Shown here piece after piece: positions 8,277 to 17,310 of a stretch of 64,000 nt of DNA. The stretch comes from Sphingomonadales bacterium (GTDB taxonomy: Bacteria; Pseudomonadota; Alphaproteobacteria; Sphingomonadales; Sphingomonadaceae): contig JAIYAY010000018.1 in assembly GCA_027488785.1 (NCBI GenBank), positions 1-64,000 of the forward strand, written 5' to 3'. Position 1 is the first letter of the stretch. Every line of letters starts with the position of its first letter. The notes beneath the pieces are model-generated. The model was not told the origin of the DNA. It worked only from the letters and a program-made list of their open reading frames with translations, and did not search any database. The position numbers and the translations under genes were made by a program.

Positions 8277-8555
8277 GCTAATAATCACTGCTCCGACACT
8301 TAGTTTGTCGCAATAGCTTCAATCTCAACTTCTTAGCTTTGCTTGTCTGTCGTCAGAACATTTGCACTAACTGCTGCGAAGATTAGCGGAGCATTGGCCA
8401 AGCCAATTTCCAATCAGGTTATTCTGGCTGATGGGAACCACAGTTCCTTCTTACATATAACTCCGCGTGTCCGATATTTAGCAAATATTTTAAAATGCTG
8501 CCGCTCCGGTTACGACCCAATTGCTGAAATTCGCCTGCGCGTATAGCTACTCGAT

Positions 8556-9065
8556 ATGCAGACAATCAGACTCGCTACGCAACAAGATGCCGCAGCTATG
8601 CCGGACATTGAGCGCTCGAGCGGTGAGGCGTTTCGCAAAATTCCCAATCTTGCATGGATTGCAGATGACAAAGTGACATCACAGGAGCGCCATGCGGCGC
8701 TCATTCGACTTGGTGCAGCATGGGTCTCGCGCGATGCCAGCAATAAGCTCACAGGTTTCCTGACAGCTGAAGTTCGGGAAGACGTACTTCATATCTGGCA
8801 GATGTCGGTGCGGTCCGACCAGCAGAGAAAAGGGATTGGGCGAAATCTAATCCAGGCAGCCGAAAATTGGGCAAGGGCTAAACAGCTAGTTGCGATGAGC
8901 CTCACCACGTTTCGCGATGTACCTTGGAATGCTCCGTTCTACGCGTCCTGTGGCTTTCAGGATGTTGATCCTCACTTTTATTCGGTGCTGCAGTCGACGC
9001 TCGAGGCTGAGCGACAGGCTGGCCTGCCAATAGAGCAGCGATGTGCTATGATACGGTTGCTTTAA
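8556..9065 (+). CDS. GNAT family N-acetyltransferase
   Basis: The protein has 169 residues with a GNAT fold. The acetyl-CoA-binding motif A reads RSDQQRKGIGRNLIQAAENWA (about 86-106), preceded by the beta-strand VLHIWQMSV. Motif B is near the end (NAPFYASCGFQDV), so this is a complete single-domain enzyme. The substrate is unknown. It is close to the GNATs that act on small molecules and begin TIRLATQQDAAAMPDIE. No operon partner is evident. Confidence 0.85.
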   Translation: MQTIRLATQQDAAAMPDIERSSGEAFRKIPNLAWIADDKVTSQERHAALIRLGAAWVSRDASNKLTGFLTAEVREDVLHIWQMSVRSDQQRKGIGRNLIQAAENWARAKQLVAMSLTTFRDVPWNAPFYASCGFQDVDPHFYSVLQSTLEAERQAGLPIEQRCAMIRLL

Positions 9066-9276
9066 ACGCCACTAAAGAAAAGCAGACGTTCCGGACCCCA
9101 CCCAGTTGTCGTCATTCAGAAAATGGTGACGGGCGGGTCATTCTCAACAAACGGAATAGCCCTCAGTAAGCATATGTTACAGAATGTTCATTTCTTTATC
9201 ATAAAACTGACGCTGTTCTGACACTGCACTTTGGCAAATGAATGCAATGGCTCCTTGGATTATCCGAGGGTAGCTT

Positions 9277-10050
9277 GTGCGTTGGTCAATTGTCATACCA
9301 GTTTATAATGAGGCAGGTTTTTTGCCGCAGACGCTGACGTCGCTTATTGCCCAAACGACAGCGTTTCATTTGATTATCGTCGACAATGGCTCAACCGACG
9401 GTTGCATCGATAATGCCCGCAAGCAACTTTCTGAGTACCTGGGTAAAGTAACCTTTTTGCATGAACCTCGGCCCGGTCAAGTTTACGCCTTGCAGACGGG
9501 AATTGCAGCGGTCGATACGGAATTCACCGCGATTTGTGACGCAGACACTTTTTATCCACCGCATTATCTGGCTGCCGCTACTTCACTGTTTGACGCAAAA
9601 GGCGCGACGTATGTCGCGGCATGTGCCTATCTCCGCCGCGAAGGATTATTTAAGGGCTTGAGAAGCATGATGCACAGGCTCCTGGCTGCACGCATTTTGC
9701 CGCATCAAAACCATACCAGCGGCGCCGCGCAGACATTCCGGACATCAGCATTACAAGCCGCAGGAGGTTACGATCCTGCTTTATGGCCTTATGTTTTAAA
9801 GGATCATGAGCTGATGCACCGCGTGCTGAAACGCGGACGCCAAATATATCATGCTGATTTTTGGTGCACGACATCAGAACGCCGAGCTGACCGCCGCAAT
9901 GTACGTTGGACGCTGGCGGAACGTCTGATGTACCATTTAACCCCCCGGTCACAGCAGCATGACTTTTTCTACCGGTTTTTGGCTAACAGGTTCGATGCCC
10001 GTGGGCAGCGCGATACTGTTCTTCGTGAACGCAACTGGGCTGTTATATGA
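9277..10050 (+). CDS. Glycosyltransferase family 2
   Basis: A GTG start follows the GAGG-like ribosome site by about 7 bases. The GT-A fold begins at once (WSIVIPVYNEAGFLPQTL), with DNGSTDG at about 33-39 and the metal-binding DAD in AICDADTFY (about 89-91). GT2 enzymes move a sugar from a nucleotide- or lipid-linked donor. There is no C-terminal membrane helix. The gene overlaps the following membrane-protein gene by 4 bases (ATGA) and opens a four-gene operon ending in a second glycosyltransferase. This suggests assembly of a glycolipid or polysaccharide at the inner membrane. Confidence 0.85.
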   Translation: MRWSIVIPVYNEAGFLPQTLTSLIAQTTAFHLIIVDNGSTDGCIDNARKQLSEYLGKVTFLHEPRPGQVYALQTGIAAVDTEFTAICDADTFYPPHYLAAATSLFDAKGATYVAACAYLRREGLFKGLRSMMHRLLAARILPHQNHTSGAAQTFRTSALQAAGGYDPALWPYVLKDHELMHRVLKRGRQIYHADFWCTTSERRADRRNVRWTLAERLMYHLTPRSQQHDFFYRFLANRFDARGQRDTVLRERNWAVI

Positions 10051-10982
10051 CAGTGGCCACTACGCCCTTTGTGCATCTCGATTTGCCAGCTTTAAAGGCC
10101 GAGCGAAAGCTATGGTCGACTTGGCTGTCGCGTATCCTGTCCGGAGCGTTTCTGATCGCCATTGTCCTTCAACTTGGCCAGATTGACGCCCAGCAGCTGC
10201 ACAATGCACTGCCGCAAAACTTATGGTTTCTTCCGGTTTTGCTCGCCTTATATTTTACGCTTCCTGTTGCTGATTGGATTATTTTTCGGCGACTTTGGGC
10301 GCTGCCCGCAACAGGCTTTTTCATTCTTCTTGCCAAACGCATCGGCAATGAAGTGCTCATATCCTATTCAGGCGAGGTTTATTTTTATCTGTGGGCGCGT
10401 AAGCGTTCGGATTTAACCGCGGCGCCTTTTGGCGCCATAAAGGATGTCAACATTCTCTCTGCCTTGGCGGCTAATCTTGTCGCGTTGCTGCTATTGGCTC
10501 TGACATATCCATTTGTGTCGCAACTAAATCTTGGCGCCTATACCGATGCGTCCGTCATTTGCGCGGCCGCCATTTTATCGATGTCATTCGTGATATTGCT
10601 TTTTTCCCGCCGTGTATTCACGCTTGATCGGACGCAATTATGGTGGATTTTTGGAATCCACATTCTGCGATTATCGGCAGGTGTGCTTTTATGTGCCTTG
10701 TTATGGTTCATTATATTGCCAGGACCGCATTTTGGCTTTTGGCTGGTCCTGTCAATGATACGGCTACTGGTTGGACGTTTACCATTTTTGCCAAATAAGG
10801 AAGCCTTGTTTGCGGTCATCGCTGTATTCTTAGTCGGCCAAGACAGTGCGGTTTCAACGCTGATAACGCTTACCGCCACGACAATCTTGGCATTGCATGT
10901 CATCGTTGCAGCAATGTTGGGAGCGCTGGCGCTGCTTTTCCCAAATCGAGACATATTTCCCGAAATGGGCAAATCGTCATGA
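10047..10982 (+). CDS. Multi-spanning membrane protein, LPG synthase/flippase-like
   Basis: The protein has 311 residues with about eight hydrophobic segments after a short cytoplasmic head. Layout and length resemble the integral membrane (flippase-like) domain of lysyl-phosphatidylglycerol synthases and UPF0104 proteins, including the typical loop region around ISYSGEVYFYLWAR. It lacks the soluble aminoacyl-transfer domain. Proteins of this kind move or handle lipids across the membrane. Its position between two glycosyltransferases suggests translocation of the lipid they modify. That role is inference from context. Confidence 0.6.
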   Translation: MTVATTPFVHLDLPALKAERKLWSTWLSRILSGAFLIAIVLQLGQIDAQQLHNALPQNLWFLPVLLALYFTLPVADWIIFRRLWALPATGFFILLAKRIGNEVLISYSGEVYFYLWARKRSDLTAAPFGAIKDVNILSALAANLVALLLLALTYPFVSQLNLGAYTDASVICAAAILSMSFVILLFSRRVFTLDRTQLWWIFGIHILRLSAGVLLCALLWFIILPGPHFGFWLVLSMIRLLVGRLPFLPNKEALFAVIAVFLVGQDSAVSTLITLTATTILALHVIVAAMLGALALLFPNRDIFPEMGKSS

Positions 10983-11524
10983 AATATATTATCGCGCTCA
11001 TACTCCTTACCATGCCTGTCTCTGCGCACGCTAATGTGCCACCTAAGGCGGAACGCGGACGAAATGGTGCGGATTGCCGCGCAGCAGAAACTGGTCCTGC
11101 GGTAAATGTAAATGTTGTCGGCTTAAAGGACCGAAAAGGTAAGCTCATTCTGGAGCTTTACCCCGACAATGATGCTGATTTCCTGCAAAGCGACAAGATT
11201 TTAATTTCGGCGGGCAAGCCCTTTCGCCGGGTGCCGATGGCTCTCCCGAACACTGGCCCCGTTTCGATATGTATTCGTGCACCAGGTCCGGGACGATATG
11301 CACTCGTGCTGCTGCATGATCGTGATGACAACGGGAAATTTGGTCTATCAAGTGATGGCGTCGGTTTTGCGAACAACCCTAAGCTTGGCTTTCGTAAGCC
11401 AAAAGCAACGACAGTTTCTCTTGCGCTTGGATCGGGTGTTCGCCCCATCTCAATCATCATGAATTACCGCCAAGGTATTGGCGTTGGGCCAATCAAAAAT
11501 CAAACGGCTGGAGGCCAGCCGTGA
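10979..11524 (+). CDS. DUF2141 family exported protein
   Basis: A signal peptide occupies residues 1-18 (cleavage after SAHA). The DUF2141 core follows: VNVVGLKDRKGKLILELY, the segment PGRYALVLLHDRDDNGKF and the glycine/asparagine-rich GVGFANNPKLGFRKP. The domain is a small beta-sandwich of unknown function in the periplasm. The gene overlaps both neighbours by 4 bases, so it is co-translated with the glycosyltransferases. Placing a DUF2141 protein in such an operon hints that it binds or checks the exported product. The HDRDDNGK motif could hold calcium. Confidence 0.8.
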   Translation: MKYIIALILLTMPVSAHANVPPKAERGRNGADCRAAETGPAVNVNVVGLKDRKGKLILELYPDNDADFLQSDKILISAGKPFRRVPMALPNTGPVSICIRAPGPGRYALVLLHDRDDNGKFGLSSDGVGFANNPKLGFRKPKATTVSLALGSGVRPISIIMNYRQGIGVGPIKNQTAGGQP

Positions 11525-12696
11525 AAATAGTCGATGTCTGCGAATTTTATGCGCCAGAAGGTGGCGGCGTGCGGACATATATTCATGCAAAGCTCGCCTT
11601 TGGTGCCCGGCTTGGCCATGCCATAACCGTGATAGCGCCCGGCCCTAAAAATGAGGTTGTCGAATACGGAAACGGGTGCAGTATCATCTATGTAAAAGCG
11701 CCCCCTCTGCCCTTTGACAAGAAATACGGGATGTTCTGGGATGCGGCTCCAGTGCACGCCATACTGGATGCAGAACAACCCGATGTGCTGGAGGCATCCT
11801 CCCCATGGCGCGGTGCATGGATTGCGCGAAGCTGGCGAGGCAAGGCTCTTCGATCGATATTCATGCATCATGACCCAATGTCGGCTTGGGCCTATCGCTG
11901 GTTCGATGGCGTTGCCTCGCACGACGCCATTGATCGGCAGTTTGAGTGGTTCTGGCGTTATCTCAGGCGCATGTGTAACAGTTTTGACTACACCGTATGT
12001 GCATCACCCAGCCTTCAGCATAGGCTCGCCAGTGGCGGTATCTATGGTGCCGTCAACATCCCCATGGGCGTAGATGCGGGGGTCTTTTCGCCTGCAAGAC
12101 GACATATGTCCGTTCGAAGGGACTTGTTGGCCCGTTGCAACTTACCCAATACGGCGACCTTGTTGTTAGGTATTGGTCGCCATACACCTGAAAAACGCTG
12201 GCCCTGCGTCATTGATGCGGTGGCTCGGGTAGCAGCAAAACGGCCTATGGGCTTGATATTAATCGGAAACGGCCATCAGCAGGCTTCCGTCATTGAACAT
12301 GTAAATGGCAACCCGCATATCCAGTTGCTTGAACCTGTTCGCAATCGCACAGCGCTGGCGACCATAATGGCAAGCTGCGACGCTCTGGTGCACGGGTCGT
12401 CGGCAGAGACTTTTGGCCTTGTCGCATCAGAAGCGCTGGCATCTGGCTTACCTTTGGCACTCCCTAATGCGGGCGCTGTTGCAGATATTGCCCATCCAGA
12501 TTTTAGCGAAACCTATACCCCAGGCAATGCGCATGACGCTGCGTTGGCGATTGAGCGCCTAATGGATCGCGATCAAGATCAACTCCGATCAGCCGCCCAG
12601 CGCGCGGCCGCCACCGCACGGACACTCGACGATCATTTTGTTGAACTGTTCCAGACATACGCAGACGCCATCTTAGAAAAACGAAAGGCAGCATAA
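11521..12696 (+). CDS. Glycosyltransferase family 4 (GT-B)
   Basis: The GTG start overlaps the previous stop (GTGA). The N-terminal domain carries the acceptor loop FYAPEGGGVRTYI. The C-terminal domain has IGRHTPEKRWPCVIDA, LILIGNG and the nucleotide-sugar motif HGSSAETFGLVASEALASG (about 294-312), whose two glutamates form the EX7E signature. This is a retaining GT-B enzyme of the mannosyl- or glucosyltransferase type. It closes the four-gene operon starting at 9277. The combination of GT2 plus GT4 plus membrane protein suggests two successive sugar additions to a membrane lipid. Confidence 0.85.
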   Translation: MKIVDVCEFYAPEGGGVRTYIHAKLAFGARLGHAITVIAPGPKNEVVEYGNGCSIIYVKAPPLPFDKKYGMFWDAAPVHAILDAEQPDVLEASSPWRGAWIARSWRGKALRSIFMHHDPMSAWAYRWFDGVASHDAIDRQFEWFWRYLRRMCNSFDYTVCASPSLQHRLASGGIYGAVNIPMGVDAGVFSPARRHMSVRRDLLARCNLPNTATLLLGIGRHTPEKRWPCVIDAVARVAAKRPMGLILIGNGHQQASVIEHVNGNPHIQLLEPVRNRTALATIMASCDALVHGSSAETFGLVASEALASGLPLALPNAGAVADIAHPDFSETYTPGNAHDAALAIERLMDRDQDQLRSAAQRAAATARTLDDHFVELFQTYADAILEKRKAA

Positions 12697-13069
12697 TGAC
12701 CGCAATTTTGCGCATGTACCACCATGTAGCAGTCGTCCCGACACGGGGCACAAGACGACGGCTGAATCAAATCGTGCGTTACCCAAAGCCACTTTGGTAC
12801 TATTTTTTGCGCTTTGCATTCCGCAACAGTCAGCAATAGTCAAAGAATGACAGTATGCGAAACGACGCTTGCCTGCGCGTTTAAGCTTCAATTCTGATCT
12901 AGCTTTGCATGTCCACGCGCATTTAGGATACTGACCAGCCAGCCGTTGTATAATCGATAACTGTCGTTATCCGATCCGACAGAGACCAGAGGTTCTAATC
13001 CTCTTGGGATCGCTATTCAAATTATTGATATATAGAAATATTTAGACGCAGTGATGTGCGGATTGCGAC
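12697..13069 (+). other. Intergenic region with tRNA-3'-end-like element
   Basis: There is no credible gene here. A T-arm-like hairpin with AGAGG and CCTCT arms around a 7-base loop (TTCTAAT) lies at about 12988-13004. It is followed by GGGATCGCTA, resembling the 3' third of a tRNA gene, but no matching acceptor, D or anticodon arm lies upstream. This leads straight into repeat copy 2. It is best read as a tRNA fragment such as an attachment-site remnant. Confidence 0.35.
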
Positions 13070-13074
13070 TTAAA
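13011..13074 (+). repeat. 64-bp direct repeat, copy 2 (possible attachment site)
   Basis: This is the partner of the repeat at 5680-5743, with 53/64 identity and no gaps. Its last bases overlap the stop codon of the gene ending at 13070. It lies just after the tRNA-like fragment and exactly where the AT-rich accessory stretch gives way to ordinary backbone genes. This supports its reading as one end of an integrated segment. Confidence 0.55.
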
Positions 13075-13684
13075 CAACGCGCCGAATATCTGTGTAGGCC
13101 CCGCTTGTTTGCAACGTGATGATAACGCTTCGTTCAGACCGATTGCGCCAAAACCAACCATGCGTCCCATCAAAAGCGGTTACAATTGCGCCTTTTTGGC
13201 CGACTGACGCTTTGCCCTTGCCATAGCCATGATAGAATCCGCGACGTTTAACGCTTGGATCACCGTGGGTATCGTAATTGACGGCGCCGCCCGATACGCT
13301 CCAGCTATAGGTAATGCTGACGCCTTTACGTGCGCTCAACTTGATCTCTGCGCCTTCTCCTGGGGCAAGGGTGATCTCCTTACGGTCACTTCGATTAGCT
13401 ACAGCCATTGGTGGAGTTGATGCCGCTTCAACAGATGGCATATCATCGAACTGGGGTTCCGACACCAGATCAGCCGCAGCTTCTTCAGCAAGTTGCATCT
13501 TGATTTCACCCATCTCGGTTAAGCCGAGAATGCGCCCTGCTCCGGTGGGATCAATGCCGTATTCAGAAGGAAGGACAACCGTCACAAGCAGCGCGCCTGC
13601 GCCCATCAATGCGATCAGTGTCGAACGCACAAGTTGGCGCGATGTAGGTAGCTCAGATATGTCAGGTATTTGAGAATTGAACAT
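13070..13684 (-). CDS. Transmembrane anchor protein, partner of HupE
   Basis: The protein has 204 residues. A short cytoplasmic head is followed by one membrane helix (about 20-40, LIALMGAGALLVTVVLP) and a periplasmic part. The periplasmic domain has EITLAPGEGAEIKLSARKG and a GWFWRNRS segment near the end, a beta-rich layout. I know this type of protein as the conserved neighbour of HupE/UreJ permeases in sphingomonads, where it is called a transmembrane anchor protein. Here it lies 10 bases downstream of hupE on the same strand. It probably assembles with the permease; its action is not established. Confidence 0.75.
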   Translation of the reverse strand: MFNSQIPDISELPTSRQLVRSTLIALMGAGALLVTVVLPSEYGIDPTGAGRILGLTEMGEIKMQLAEEAAADLVSEPQFDDMPSVEAASTPPMAVANRSDRKEITLAPGEGAEIKLSARKGVSITYSWSVSGGAVNYDTHGDPSVKRRGFYHGYGKGKASVGQKGAIVTAFDGTHGWFWRNRSERSVIITLQTSGAYTDIRRVV

Positions 13685-13694
13685 AAAAATATCC

Positions 13695-14468
13695 TTACGC
13701 TAAAACAAGGCCAGTCAGTTGATATCCCACGAGCATAAACCCGGCCATCATCAACAAAACATTGGCGCCATAAGCATAGCCGGCAAAACTGTGCGTTCTT
13801 CGCCAAAACCCCATGGCAATCAAGATGACGGAAAGGGCCATCAATTGCCCGATCTCTACCCCGATGTTGAACGCAATGAGGTTGGGCAACAATCCGTCCT
13901 TAGACAGTTCGAATTCTTGGATCTTAGTGGCCAACCCAAAGCCATGGAAAAGGCCGAACACAAAAGTCGCCACTTTTGTATCAGGTTGCACACCAAACCA
14001 GCGTCGGTAAGCGCCCAAATTATCAAGCGCTTTGTAGACCACCGATAAGCCAATGATCGCATCAATCATATAAGCGTTAGCGCTAATGCCTGCGAGTACG
14101 CCGAACAGCATTGTAGCGGAGTGGCCGACCGCAAATAATGTCACATAAATTGCGATATCTTTGAGCTTGTAGAGAAAGAAAATGACGCCGCATAAAAACA
14201 GCAAATGGTCATAGCCCGTCACCATATGCTTCGCGCCCAGATACATGAACGGCAGGAATTGGACCCCGCTTACTTCCTGCACATAGCCTTGGTCGCCCTC
14301 GGCAACGCCATGGGCAAAAGCATCTGTCGCCCCGAGCATGAAGAACAGAAGAAGGGTTGCGCAAAACCAAGCCCAGGACGGCTGAAAATGTCTGCTAATT
14401 GGAATTTTCACGACACCGATTCCTACGCAAATTTGAAACAAGGACTGTGTCCCCATCAGCATCAACAT
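13695..14468 (-). CDS. HupE/UreJ family metal permease
   Basis: After an N-terminal hydrophobic leader ending DAFAHG, the protein has six or seven membrane helices with the HupE landmarks: GYDHLLFLCGV, AVGHSATM and GLFHGFGLA. The repeated histidines are thought to carry nickel or cobalt. The start is uncertain: ATG at 14468 is used, and a GTG near 14410 with TAGGA upstream would give a more normal leader. It is followed by its anchor partner. No hydrogenase or urease genes are nearby, so cobalt, perhaps for the B12 economy, is as likely as nickel. Confidence 0.8.
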   Translation of the reverse strand: MLMLMGTQSLFQICVGIGVVKIPISRHFQPSWAWFCATLLLFFMLGATDAFAHGVAEGDQGYVQEVSGVQFLPFMYLGAKHMVTGYDHLLFLCGVIFFLYKLKDIAIYVTLFAVGHSATMLFGVLAGISANAYMIDAIIGLSVVYKALDNLGAYRRWFGVQPDTKVATFVFGLFHGFGLATKIQEFELSKDGLLPNLIAFNIGVEIGQLMALSVILIAMGFWRRTHSFAGYAYGANVLLMMAGFMLVGYQLTGLVLA

Positions 14469-14541
14469 TCGCCATCGTCAAAACATTTTGCAACTCGCTC
14501 CTAAGAAGGCATAGATATCGACGCGATTAGGGCTGCACAAT

Positions 14542-15927
14542 ATGTCGGGGGAAGTAGGCGTGGGTAAGATTGAACACACCGCGAATGGTCAGCCATCCGG
14601 TCACCCCAAAGGCCTGTATTATTTATCTTTCACAGAGATGTGGGAACGCTTTTCCTTTTACGGAATGTCTGCGCTGCTCACGCTTTACATGGTGAAAGAG
14701 CTACTGATGCCTGAAAATGCGGCACAGGTTATAGGGCTCGCCGCACTCCGCAATATGTTCGAATTTCGGGGGCCCATGAGCGATGTAGCTTTTTCGGCAA
14801 TCATTTATGGTTGGTATGCGGGCCTTGTCTACTTCACGCCTATCGTCGGCGGTTGGGTTGCCGACCGGATATTGGGGGCAAAGCGCACCGTGATGATTGG
14901 TGTCCTCTTAATGAGTGCGGGGCATCTGGCTATGTCCTTTTATTCCACCTTTCTGGTCGCGCTCATATTGCTGATCCTTGGGTCGGGGTTTTTGAAGGGC
15001 AATATTTCTGCGCAGGTCGGCGCACTTTACCCGCAGTCAGATGAGTCCATGCGGTCACGCGGCTTTACCATTTTTTCGACCGGGATTTGCATTGGGGCAG
15101 CGAGCGGTCCGATTGTGACTGGGCTGGTTGCCGCGCTTTATGGTTGGCATGCCGGGTTCGCGGTTGCAGCGGCACTGATGCTGATTGCGTTGGTCGCCTA
15201 TATGTTGGGCCAGCGCCATTTGCCCGATGATCGTCCGGTGGCACGCAAGCGGGAGAGCCGGCCGCCGTTGACACGGGCAGAAAAGAAACGCTTGGCGGTC
15301 CTCTTATTGGTGATTGCCCTCACCATTCCGGCTGAAATTGCGTATCCCATGGTGTGGAGCATCGGCATATTATGGGTCGATCAATATGTGAATTTGGCGA
15401 CATCGCTGGGCGAGGTGCCATCAAGTTGGTTCGCATCAATGGATTCCATTGGCGCCATATTGGCGGCGCCCGCGCTGGTCATGTTTTGGGCATGGCAGGC
15501 AAAACGCGGCAGCGAACCCAGCAGCGTCACAAAGGTGGGTATTGGTACAGTCATCATTGCGGTTGCCGCACTTCTTTTTGCTTTTGGCAATATGGGCCTG
15601 AGCGCGCCCGATAGCGTGAACGCTGGATGGGCCATCGCTGGCTGGCTGATCATGGGGCTTGCCTGGATGTATTATTGGCCGACAACCTTAGCCATCGTCA
15701 GCAGGGCCGCCCCAGCGGGCATGGCCTCTATTTTGATGGGGGTTGCCTTTCTTTCTCCCTTTATCGGGCATGTGCTGGCGGGGTGGATCGGTAGTTATTT
15801 TGACCAAATGCATCCGTCGGTTTTTTGGGTTATGGATTCCGCCATCGCGCTTGCAGGGGGCATAATCATTCTGCTGTTCCGCAAACGTCTCCAAGCCGCA
15901 TTGGAAGCTGATCTCGCTTCCAAATAG
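14542..15927 (+). CDS. POT-family peptide MFS transporter
   Basis: The N-terminus has the family hallmark GLYYLSFTEMWERFSFYGM, containing the ExxER-type motif used for proton coupling. About twelve to fourteen membrane helices follow, with RILGAKRTVMIGVLLM and LKGNISAQVG, both typical of proton-dependent oligopeptide transporters (PTR2/DtpA type). Length is normal (461 aa). It imports di- and tripeptides with protons. It is divergent from hupE and convergent with the FAD oxidoreductase, so it is probably transcribed alone. Confidence 0.9.
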   Translation: MSGEVGVGKIEHTANGQPSGHPKGLYYLSFTEMWERFSFYGMSALLTLYMVKELLMPENAAQVIGLAALRNMFEFRGPMSDVAFSAIIYGWYAGLVYFTPIVGGWVADRILGAKRTVMIGVLLMSAGHLAMSFYSTFLVALILLILGSGFLKGNISAQVGALYPQSDESMRSRGFTIFSTGICIGAASGPIVTGLVAALYGWHAGFAVAAALMLIALVAYMLGQRHLPDDRPVARKRESRPPLTRAEKKRLAVLLLVIALTIPAEIAYPMVWSIGILWVDQYVNLATSLGEVPSSWFASMDSIGAILAAPALVMFWAWQAKRGSEPSSVTKVGIGTVIIAVAALLFAFGNMGLSAPDSVNAGWAIAGWLIMGLAWMYYWPTTLAIVSRAAPAGMASILMGVAFLSPFIGHVLAGWIGSYFDQMHPSVFWVMDSAIALAGGIIILLFRKRLQAALEADLASK

Positions 15928-15945
15928 CGCCAACAGACCCAAAAG

Positions 15946-17310
15946 TTACGAAATACGCGCGCCTTGGCGGAGCAATTCTTTTTGCACGGCGCCGATGTCG
16001 ACTTCGTTGAAATCCTTATCCGATTTGACGGCAAGCGCCGCAGCAACGCCGGCACCTTGCCCCGCAACGGCGCAACACATCATGTTGCGAACGGCGGCAT
16101 GGCTGACCTTGTCGCCACCAATCACGCGGCCAGCGGTAATCAAATGCCGAACATTTTTGGGTAACATCGACCGATAAGGCAGGTGGAAATAGCGCCCTGT
16201 CGTCGGCAAAATAAGATAGCCATAGCCGTCGATAAATTCCGGAAAGATACCGATGCTATCGTCAAAGCGGCCCTGCTCCATCACATCATCTGCGGTCATG
16301 TTATAGACCGCATCAATTTTGCGCGTATCGCGAATGCCCAAAGTCATGCCGAAATTGCGCAGCTTTGCCTCCTCACAGCCAGGCATAAACGCCTGCAACG
16401 CTGCGATGGCATGCATCGCCTGCTTACGCCCTGCCATTTCCCCATGTGTCAACGCATCGGGGTCTGTGCCGTCCAGATACAAATGACACATGTTCAAATA
16501 GGTCAAATCCCCCTGATCCGACACGGTACCCCAAGTGCCGGCCATTGTCTTAACGCTGTCTGGTATCAGGCCAGCCTCCAACGCCTTTTGAAAGGGCTTG
16601 CGCAAAAAGGGCGAGAACATTTCATCCTCTTTGCCGCTGGTGATCACTTCCCACTCCCCGCCCACAGCCCAGTCGCCATAGGTTTGCGGATCCGCCTTCA
16701 CCGCATCGATGAACCGTGTCTTGTTCACGCCGCTCATCGAAAACATGACCGAGACCGACATCATTTCGTCCACGGGGTGCATATGCGTTGGTGCACCCGC
16801 GCGGTGGGCAATGTCGGCGTCTCCTGTTGCGTCAATCACACGTTTGGCAAGTATCGCTTCGCGGCCTGCCTTGCTCTCCACAATCACGCCGCGGATCGTG
16901 TTGCCATCCATGATGGGGGCGACACATAATCGGTGCAGCATCGGGATGACGCCCGCTTCCTCGACAAGCGTATCGGCAACAAATTTGAAGGCTTCGGCAT
17001 CCAGACTGTGGCTGATTGATTGCGGCTCGGGCATGGCGGCACCCATCGACTTGGCGCGCTCTTCAAACTCACGGCCAATGCCTTCGCTATCAATCGTGGC
17101 TGGGTGCCGATACCATGCAAAGCCCTCCACGCCGACCTGCGTGATATTGCCGCCGAAGCAACCATATCGTTCCAGCAACGTCGTCTCGACGCCCGCCCGC
17201 GCCGATGCCAAAGCTGCGGCAAGGCCACCGGGGCCGGAGCCAACGACGAGAACATCGGTTTGGCGGATCACATCAATATTGCGGGCGGGCTCAACTATCG
17301 TTTCTATCAT
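15946..17310 (-). CDS. FAD-dependent oxidoreductase (FAD_oxidored type)
   Basis: A Rossmann FAD-binding motif lies at the N-terminus ([18 protein letters not shown]), followed by ERYGCFGGN. Later come [17 protein letters not shown] and a C-terminal [22 protein letters not shown]. This is the architecture of PF12831 enzymes, which oxidise varied small substrates in the cytoplasm. Its start overlaps the stop of the upstream GMC oxidoreductase by 4 bases, so the two are co-translated and probably act on the same compound. The substrate is unknown. Confidence 0.85.
   Translation of the reverse strand: MIETIVEPARNIDVIRQTDVLVVGSGPGGLAAALASARAGVETTLLERYGCFGGNITQVGVEGFAWYRHPATIDSEGIGREFEERAKSMGAAMPEPQSISHSLDAEAFKFVADTLVEEAGVIPMLHRLCVAPIMDGNTIRGVIVESKAGREAILAKRVIDATGDADIAHRAGAPTHMHPVDEMMSVSVMFSMSGVNKTRFIDAVKADPQTYGDWAVGGEWEVITSGKEDEMFSPFLRKPFQKALEAGLIPDSVKTMAGTWGTVSDQGDLTYLNMCHLYLDGTDPDALTHGEMAGRKQAMHAIAALQAFMPGCEEAKLRNFGMTLGIRDTRKIDAVYNMTADDVMEQGRFDDSIGIFPEFIDGYGYLILPTTGRYFHLPYRSMLPKNVRHLITAGRVIGGDKVSHAAVRNMMCCAVAGQGAGVAAALAVKSDKDFNEVDIGAVQKELLRQGARIS

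Noticed and set aside
8343-8546. 67-codon frame between the hydrolase and the GNAT gene
   Set aside because: No ribosome site, no family and an uneven composition; left as intergenic.
1-13000. Intact prophage or integrative element
   Set aside because: No integrase, structural phage, relaxase or conjugation genes are present; at most there are degenerate ends.
12985-13015. Candidate tRNA gene
   Set aside because: Only a T-arm-like hairpin and a 3' end are visible; no acceptor partner, D-arm or anticodon arm lies in the 60-70 bases before.
16183-16929. 248-codon plus-strand frame inside the FAD oxidoreductase
   Set aside because: It lies antisense to a gene with clear motifs and has the His/Arg-rich composition of a shadow frame.
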